Below are positions 59,006-64,000 of a stretch of DNA of 64,000 bases, piece by piece. Every line of letters begins with the position of its first letter. Position 1 is the first letter of the stretch. Under the pieces are notes generated by a model. The model was not told the origin of the DNA, made no database searches, and saw only the letters and a list, made by a program, of their open reading frames with translations. Origin of the DNA: JALOOB01 sp040766655 (GTDB lineage: Bacteria; Chloroflexota; Anaerolineae; CG2-30-64-16); NCBI GenBank assembly GCA_040766655.1, contig JAXGQB010000008.1, forward strand, positions 62,001 to 126,000, read 5' to 3'. The translations under genes were made by a program, and so were the position numbers.

Positions 59006-60100
59006 ATGAAATACGGTCTGAACCTGAAATCGGAGGGCGCACTGGACCTGGTGTCATTGGGCGCGCTGATCCACCGGCTGGACCCGGGAATCATTCCCTT
59101 CCGCAAGGCGTCCCATTGCGACATCCACGTGAGCGGCGGCGAGTTCAACGTGGCCGCGAACCTGGCCGACTGCTTCCGCCTGAAAACAGGCATCGCGACG
59201 GCAATGGTGGACTACCCGATCGGCGACCTCATTGCGGAGCGCGTGCGCGCGATGGGCGTCACCCCGTTCTACAAGCATTTCGAGCACAACGGCGTCACCG
59301 GCCCGAACATGGCGACGGTCTACAGCGACCGCGGCCAGGGCGTCCGCGCGCCCGTGGTGTTCTACAACCGCGGCAATGAGGCAGCCGCACAGCTCAAGCC
59401 GGGCGATTTCGACTGGGACAAGATCTTCGCGGGTGGCGTGCGCTGGTTTCACAGCGGCGGCATCTTCGCCGCGCTCTCTGAGACGACCGGCGAGGTCATC
59501 ATCGATGGGATGAAGGCGGCCAAGGCCGCGGGCGCCATTACGTCCATCGACCTCAACTACCGCGCCAAGCTGTGGAACCTGTGGGGCGGACACGAGGTGG
59601 CATTGAAGGTGCTGAAGCGCATCGTAGAGAACGTAGACGTCATCGTCGGCAACGAGGAGGACCTGCAGATGGGCCTCGGCATCCCTGGGCCGCAAGTTGC
59701 AGCTGCGGCCGGCGCCAAATCAAAGCTGGACCCGTCCGTCTTCTTCGGCATGATCGACAAGGTCACCGCTATGTACCCGAACGTCAAGGTCGTGGCGACC
59801 ACCCTGCGCGAGGTGCACTCGACCAACCGGCACAGCTGGGGCGCGGTGGCGTGGATCGACGGCAAGACCTACCAGTCGCCGACCTGCGAGCTGGACGTGC
59901 TTGATCGCGTCGGCGGCGGCGACGGCTATGCCGCCGGGTTCTTCTACGGCCTGTTGTCCGGCGCATCGGAGCAGGAGGCGGTCAATCTGGGCTGGGCGCA
60001 TGGTGCGCTGCTGACCACCTTCCCCGGTGACACGACGATGGCGACGGTAGAACAGGTGCGGGCGTTCGCCAAGGGCGGATCTGCGCGCATTCAACGCTGA
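59006..60100 (+). CDS. PfkB-family carbohydrate kinase (2-keto-3-deoxygluconate-kinase-like)
   Basis: This 364-residue protein belongs to the ribokinase/PfkB family. The N-terminus has the substrate motif SGGEFNVAANLADCFRLK, and the C-terminal ATP/anion-hole motif is DVLDRVGGGDGYAAGFFYG, with the catalytic Asp. Similar proteins phosphorylate 2-keto-3-deoxygluconate, 5-dehydro-2-deoxygluconate, fructose or ribose; the substrate here is open. RNLL-type sugar-acid contact residues cannot be placed reliably. Only 10 bases separate it from the LarA-like gene, with AAGGAGG between, so the two work in one pathway. Confidence 0.85.
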   Translation: MKYGLNLKSEGALDLVSLGALIHRLDPGIIPFRKASHCDIHVSGGEFNVAANLADCFRLKTGIATAMVDYPIGDLIAERVRAMGVTPFYKHFEHNGVTGPNMATVYSDRGQGVRAPVVFYNRGNEAAAQLKPGDFDWDKIFAGGVRWFHSGGIFAALSETTGEVIIDGMKAAKAAGAITSIDLNYRAKLWNLWGGHEVALKVLKRIVENVDVIVGNEEDLQMGLGIPGPQVAAAAGAKSKLDPSVFFGMIDKVTAMYPNVKVVATTLREVHSTNRHSWGAVAWIDGKTYQSPTCELDVLDRVGGGDGYAAGFFYGLLSGASEQEAVNLGWAHGALLTTFPGDTTMATVEQVRAFAKGGSARIQR

Positions 60101-60102
60101 GC

Positions 60103-60155
60103 GACGATTGACGATTGACGACTGAGAATTGAAGATTGAAGATTACCGATTGAAC
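60103..60155. repeat. GATTGAA-type heptad repeat
   Basis: About seven imperfect heptads (GATTGAC, GATTGAC, GACTGAG, AATTGAA, GATTGAA, GATTACC, GATTGAA) follow the kinase stop. A shorter run of the same unit follows manA at 13334-13355. A different short direct repeat, GGTTGCGGGTTGCGGGTT, follows transketolase at 62205-62223. Confidence 0.6.
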
Positions 60156-60195
60156 GGCGAGAGATCGGTTCTGCAATCGATACAAGGAGAGCTAT

Positions 60196-62205
60196 ATGCC
60201 CGAACGATCACTGGAGCAACTGAACATCAACACCATCCGCTTTCTGTCTGCGGACGGGGTGCAGCAGGCGAAGTCCGGACATCCGGGCCTGCCCATGGGA
60301 ACTGCACCCATGGCCTATGCAGTCTGGACCCGGCACCTGCGACATAATCCTGCCAATCCGCAGTGGGCCAATCGCGATCGCTTCATCCTGTCGGGCGGGC
60401 ACGGCTCCATGCTGCTGTACAGCCTGCTTCACCTGACCGGCTATGACCTGCCCCTGGAGGAGCTGAAGCGCTTCCGCCAGTGGGGCAGCCTGACGCCCGG
60501 TCACCCGGAGCATGGTTTCACGCCCGGCGTGGAGGCCACGACCGGCCCCCTGGGTCAGGGCTTCGCCAACGGCGTGGGCATGGCGATGGCCGAGGCCCAC
60601 CTGGCGAAGATTTATAACCGGCCGGGCCACGACATCATCGATCACTACGTCTACGCCATCGTGACCGACGGCGACCTGATGGAGGGCATCGCGTCCGAGG
60701 CAGCGTCGCTGGCCGGCCACCTTGGCCTGGGCAAGCTGATCTACCTCTACGACGACAATCGCATCTCGATCGAGGGCTCGACGGACATCGCGTTCACCGA
60801 GGACCGGGGCAAGCGCTTCGAGGCGTACGGCTGGCATGTCCAGCACGTGCCGGACGGGCTCGATGTAGATGCGATCGACCGGGCGATCGTCGCGGCGAAA
60901 CAGGATGCGCGGCCGTCGATCATCGTGGTCTCCAACATCATCGGCTACGGCCTGCCGACGCGCCAGGGGACGGCTAAGGCGCACGGCGAGCCGCCTGGTG
61001 AACCGGAGCTCGATGCGGCGAAGGACAACCTGGGATGGCCCAAGGAGCCCCGCTTCTACATCCCTGACGAGTCGCTGGCGTTCTTCCGTCTGGCCGCAAC
61101 GCGCGGATCGGAGCAGGAAGCCGCATGGGAGCAGAAGTTCGAGGCATACCGCGCTGAGTATCCGGAACTGGCCGCCCAATTGGCGCGCCGGCTTGCAGGT
61201 GAATTGCCCGATGGGTGGGCCGACGATTTGCCCGAATTCCCCGCAGATGCGAAAGGAATGGCATCGCGCGCCTCGTCGGGCAAGGTGCTGAATGCCCTGG
61301 CCCTCAAGGTCCCCGATCTGATCGGCGGCTCGGCCGACCTGGCGCCCTCCACGAATACCTGGCTGGCTGACATCCCTGCCTTCTCGGCCGAAGAGCGGTC
61401 GGGCCGCAACATTCACTTCGGCGTCCGCGAGCATGCGATGGGCGCGATCGTCAACGGCATGGCCTATCACGGCGGCGTCATCCCGTTCGGCGCGACCTTC
61501 TTCGTTTTCTCCGATTACATGCGACCGGCCCTGCGGCTGGCCGCCATGTCGCACCTGGGCACGATCTCCGTGTTCACGCACGACAGCATCGGCGTGGGTG
61601 AGGACGGCCCGACCCACCAGCCGGTCGAGCACATGGCTGCGCTGCGCGCGATTCCCAACATGCTCGCGCTGCGCCCCGCAGATGCGAACGAGGTGCGCGA
61701 GGCGTGGAAGTTGGCCATCGAGCACCGGCATCGTCCCACTGCGCTGGTGTTGACGCGCCAGGCACTGCCCACGCTCGACCGTGCACCCGGCGCGTACGCG
61801 GCGGCCGATGGGCTGCGCAAGGGCGCGTACATCCTGAAGGACCTCGGTGAGGGCCGTCCGCAGATCATCCTGATGGCGAGCGGTTCGGAGGTGGCCCTCA
61901 TCGTGGAGGCCGGCAACCGGCTGGCGGAGCAGGGCGTCGCGGTCCGCCTGGTGTCGTTCCCGAGCTGGGAGCTGTTCGCCGAGCAGGACGCCGCGTATCG
62001 GGACTCCGTGCTGCCGCCCGACGTCACGGCACGGCTGGCGGTGGAGGCAGGTGTCACCATGGGGTGGGACCGGTGGGTCGGCACGGGTGGCCGCATCCTC
62101 GGCATCGACCGCTACGGCGCATCGGCGCCGGTCAAGACGGTCTTCGAGAAGTTGGGCTTCTCGGCGGATAACGTCGAGAAGTTGGCGAAAGAGTTGACTG
62201 TTTGA
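60196..62205 (+). CDS. tkt: Transketolase
   Basis: This 669-residue TPP enzyme moves two-carbon units between sugar phosphates in the pentose phosphate pathway. Visible marks are SGHPGLPMGTAPMAYAVW, FILSGGHGSMLLYSLLH, GHPEHG, TTGPLGQGFANGVGMAMAE, VTDGDLMEGIASEAASLAGH (TPP/Mg2+ site), and the second-domain HFGVREHAMGAI and THDSIGVGEDGPTHQP. It is full length. RBS AAGGAGAG. Transaldolase and ribose-5-phosphate isomerase follow, so the whole non-oxidative branch is encoded together. Confidence 0.97.
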   Translation: MPERSLEQLNINTIRFLSADGVQQAKSGHPGLPMGTAPMAYAVWTRHLRHNPANPQWANRDRFILSGGHGSMLLYSLLHLTGYDLPLEELKRFRQWGSLTPGHPEHGFTPGVEATTGPLGQGFANGVGMAMAEAHLAKIYNRPGHDIIDHYVYAIVTDGDLMEGIASEAASLAGHLGLGKLIYLYDDNRISIEGSTDIAFTEDRGKRFEAYGWHVQHVPDGLDVDAIDRAIVAAKQDARPSIIVVSNIIGYGLPTRQGTAKAHGEPPGEPELDAAKDNLGWPKEPRFYIPDESLAFFRLAATRGSEQEAAWEQKFEAYRAEYPELAAQLARRLAGELPDGWADDLPEFPADAKGMASRASSGKVLNALALKVPDLIGGSADLAPSTNTWLADIPAFSAEERSGRNIHFGVREHAMGAIVNGMAYHGGVIPFGATFFVFSDYMRPALRLAAMSHLGTISVFTHDSIGVGEDGPTHQPVEHMAALRAIPNMLALRPADANEVREAWKLAIEHRHRPTALVLTRQALPTLDRAPGAYAAADGLRKGAYILKDLGEGRPQIILMASGSEVALIVEAGNRLAEQGVAVRLVSFPSWELFAEQDAAYRDSVLPPDVTARLAVEAGVTMGWDRWVGTGGRILGIDRYGASAPVKTVFEKLGFSADNVEKLAKELTV

Positions 62206-62283
62206 AGGTTGCGGGTTGCGGGTTGGCGATTGTCCGACCTGTAGCCTGCCGACCTGCAACCTGTAACTCCGAAGGAGCAACCG

Positions 62284-63402
62284 ATGAACACATCTCAGCA
62301 GCTGCATGCTGCGGGCCAGTCGGTCTGGTATGACAACGTCGAGCGCCGCCTGCTCAACAACGGCGAACTGGCGGGGATGGTCGCGCGCGGCGAGGTCCGC
62401 GGCCTCACCTCCAACCCCACGATCTTCATGAATGCCGTCACCAAGTCGAACGACTACGACGCGGCGCTGGCGCCGCTCGCCAGGGCGGGCAAGACGGGCG
62501 AGGAGATCTTCTGGGAACTTGCGATCGAGGATATCCGGGCCGCGGCCGACCTGCTGCGCCCGGTGTATGAGGAGAGCGACCGGGGCGACGGCTACGTCAG
62601 CCTGGAGGTCAATCCGCTCCTGGCCAACGACACGGCCGGCACCCTGGCAGAGGCCGTGGGGCTTTGGAAGCGCGTCGATCGACCAAACCTGATGGTGAAG
62701 ATCCCGGCGACGATCGAGGGGCTGCCCGCGGTCGCTGAAGCGATCGAGGCTGGGGTCAACGTCAACGTGACGCTGATCTTCTCGCGCGAGCGGTACTGGG
62801 CGGTGATGGATGCCTACCTCAAGGGCCTCGAGAGGCGGCAGGCAAAGGGCCTGCCCCTCGACGGCATTGCGTCGGTGGCGTCGTTCTTCGTCTCTCGTGT
62901 CGACACCAAGGTCGATGGCCGCCTGGCCGGCCTGATCGAGCGCGGGGAAGCCGAGGCCGCAGAGTGCCAGGGCAAGGCTGCGATCGCCAATGCCCGGCTG
63001 GCGTACAACGACTATAAGATCATCTTCGGTTCGGAGCGCTTCGCGACACTCGCAGCGAGCGGCGCCCGCGTGCAACGGCCGCTGTGGGCCTCCACCGGCA
63101 CGAAGAACCCGGCGTACAGCGATGTGGTCTACGTCGAAGAGCTGATCGGCCAGGACACGGTCAACACCGTGCCGCCCGCGACGCTCGCCGCGTTCCTCGA
63201 CCACGGCGTGGTTGATGCGGGCAGCCTGGAGCGGGACCTTGCTGGCGCGCTACTGTGCGTTGCACGGCTGGACGCGCTGGGGATCGCGATGGCCGACGTC
63301 ACGCGCGAGCTGGAGATCGAAGGGGTCAAGTCGTTCGCGGATGCATGGAGGGCGCTGATGCACGCCGTGGAGGCCAGCCGCAGGGCGGTGCTGGGCGAGT
63401 AG
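62284..63402 (+). CDS. tal: Transaldolase
   Basis: This 372-residue TIM-barrel enzyme moves a dihydroxyacetone unit between sedoheptulose-7-phosphate and glyceraldehyde-3-phosphate. It belongs to the longer bacterial form (type 2 as in actinobacteria). Marks are SVWYDNVERRLLNNGEL, GLTSNPTIFMNAVTKS, and the Schiff-base lysine in PNLMVKIPATIEGLPA, with GVNVNVTLIFSRERYWAV following. RBS GAAGGAG. It is 78 bases after transketolase, separated by a short repeat. Together with the neighbouring genes it recycles pentoses and hexoses. Confidence 0.96.
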   Translation: MNTSQQLHAAGQSVWYDNVERRLLNNGELAGMVARGEVRGLTSNPTIFMNAVTKSNDYDAALAPLARAGKTGEEIFWELAIEDIRAAADLLRPVYEESDRGDGYVSLEVNPLLANDTAGTLAEAVGLWKRVDRPNLMVKIPATIEGLPAVAEAIEAGVNVNVTLIFSRERYWAVMDAYLKGLERRQAKGLPLDGIASVASFFVSRVDTKVDGRLAGLIERGEAEAAECQGKAAIANARLAYNDYKIIFGSERFATLAASGARVQRPLWASTGTKNPAYSDVVYVEELIGQDTVNTVPPATLAAFLDHGVVDAGSLERDLAGALLCVARLDALGIAMADVTRELEIEGVKSFADAWRALMHAVEASRRAVLGE

Positions 63403-63421
63403 AAAGGAAGAAGGAAAGAGG

Positions 63422-63463
63422 GAAGGCGGAAGTTGTCATGTCTTCCATCTTCCGCCTTCTTTT
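63422..63463 (+). terminator. Hairpin with T-tract between tal and rpiA
   Basis: GAAGGCGGAAG (63422-63432) and CTTCCGCCTTC (63449-63459) pair perfectly around a 16-base loop, followed by TTTT. It looks like an intrinsic terminator after tal, only ~10 bases before the rpiA ribosome site, so it may set the level of rpiA expression rather than end the operon. Confidence 0.55.
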
Positions 63464-63479
63464 CGTCAAGGAGGTGAGC

Positions 63480-64000
63480 ATGGCCTCAGACTTGTCCCTG
63501 AAGCAGCTGGCTGCCGACCAGGTGCTCACGCATATCCGGTCCGGCATGATCGTGGGCCTTGGGGCTGGCAGCACCGCGACCCTGGCGCTACGCGGGCTGG
63601 CCGCAAGGCTCAGGCGGGGCGAGCTCACCGGCATCCGGGGCATCCCCTGCTCGCGGACGATCGAGGAGGAAGCCAGGCGCCTGGGGGTTCCTCTGACCAC
63701 GCTGGAAGATCACCCGGCCGACGAATTCGGCCGCGTCATCGACCTGACCTTCGATGGCGCGGACGAGGTCGATCCGGCCCTGAACCTGATCAAGGGCGGC
63801 GGCGGCGCGCTGCTGCGCGAGAAGATCGTCGCGCAGGCCAGCCGGGCGGAGATCATCATCGTCGATGAGTCGAAGCTTTCGCCGGCCTTGGGCACGAACT
63901 GGTCCGTGCCGATCGAGGTGATCCCGTTCGGCTGGCGCACCCAGGCTGCCTATCTGGAGTCGCTCGGGGCACGCGTCACCTTGCGGCCGGGTCGTGACGG
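63480..64000 (+). CDS. rpiA: Ribose-5-phosphate isomerase A (3' partial)
   Basis: The window holds the first ~173 codons. RpiA interconverts ribose-5-phosphate and ribulose-5-phosphate. Marks are IVGLGAGSTATLAL (phosphate loop), LTFDGADEVDPALNLIKGGG (catalytic Asp), and LLREKIVAQAS. Start set at the ATG after AAGGAGG; an in-frame ATG at 63438 lies inside the upstream hairpin and lacks a site. The gene runs off the end of the window. Confidence 0.95.
   Translation, partial: MASDLSLKQLAADQVLTHIRSGMIVGLGAGSTATLALRGLAARLRRGELTGIRGIPCSRTIEEEARRLGVPLTTLEDHPADEFGRVIDLTFDGADEVDPALNLIKGGGGALLREKIVAQASRAEIIIVDESKLSPALGTNWSVPIEVIPFGWRTQAAYLESLGARVTLRPGRD

Noticed and set aside
60208..63204. Very long open frame (998 codons) on the minus strand opposite transketolase and transaldolase
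   Set aside because: It mirrors two clear enzymes; high GC at third codon positions suppresses stops on the opposite strand. Its composition (His/Arg/Gln-rich) resembles no protein family.

Overview
This 64-kb window is GC-rich, densely coded bacterial DNA. It most likely comes from a Chloroflexota member, probably of the Anaerolineae/Caldilineae type. That placement is an inference from several features: a secreted-protein C-terminus ending in YLPLMLR, many NarL-type kinase/regulator pairs, a DUF4332 protein, an HpcH/CitE lyase, non-pyrrolysine MttB paralogues, and families of palindromic repeats of the GTAGGGGC...GCCCCTAC and AGGTGCCCGGCACCT types. No rRNA, tRNA, CRISPR array or prophage was recognised.

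Layout. 0-2 kb: the end of a secreted Ig-like protein, then REP-like doublets around a RAYT transposase. 2-6.4 kb: a KimA-like potassium permease diverging from a KdpD/KdpE-like two-component pair, with a terminator-like hairpin in the permease leader. 6.4-13.4 kb: repeats, a Tat-exported multicopper oxidase, a DUF937-like protein with a Lys/Pro-rich tail, heme A synthase, a CitE-like lyase and phosphomannose isomerase. 13.5-26.1 kb: a GntR/FCD regulator diverging from a long operon with a family-5 binding protein, an MttB-superfamily methyltransferase, two Opp-type permeases, a fused OppD-OppF ATPase, a trans-sulfuration-type PLP lyase, the remnant of an Asp/Glu-type racemase, an aminotransferase and a second MttB homologue. 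This looks like import and breakdown of a methylated amino compound, but no corrinoid protein is present.

26-42 kb: a hairpin cluster, an MFS transporter, a DUF3105 protein, a patatin-like lipase, an RND efflux operon with a beta-propeller protein, a NarL-type two-component pair, a HAD phosphatase, an SH3 lipoprotein, an L,D-transpeptidase and a DUF4332 protein. 42-52.5 kb (minus strand): a possible three-protein phosphorelay, a GH3-like acyl-adenylating enzyme, two methyltransferases, an unrecognised 426-residue protein and panB. 52.6-55.8 kb: one very long gene fusing serine hydroxymethyltransferase, a GcvT/YgfZ-like segment and a complete GcvT.

56.2-64 kb (plus strand): uxaC, a LarA-like (nickel-pincer family) racemase/epimerase, a PfkB-type sugar kinase, transketolase, transaldolase and rpiA (cut by the window end). 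This suggests a sugar-acid pathway feeding the non-oxidative pentose phosphate pathway. The strongest candidates for undescribed biology are the MttB/Opp/PLP operon, the UxaC-LarA-kinase cluster and the SHMT-GcvT fusion.
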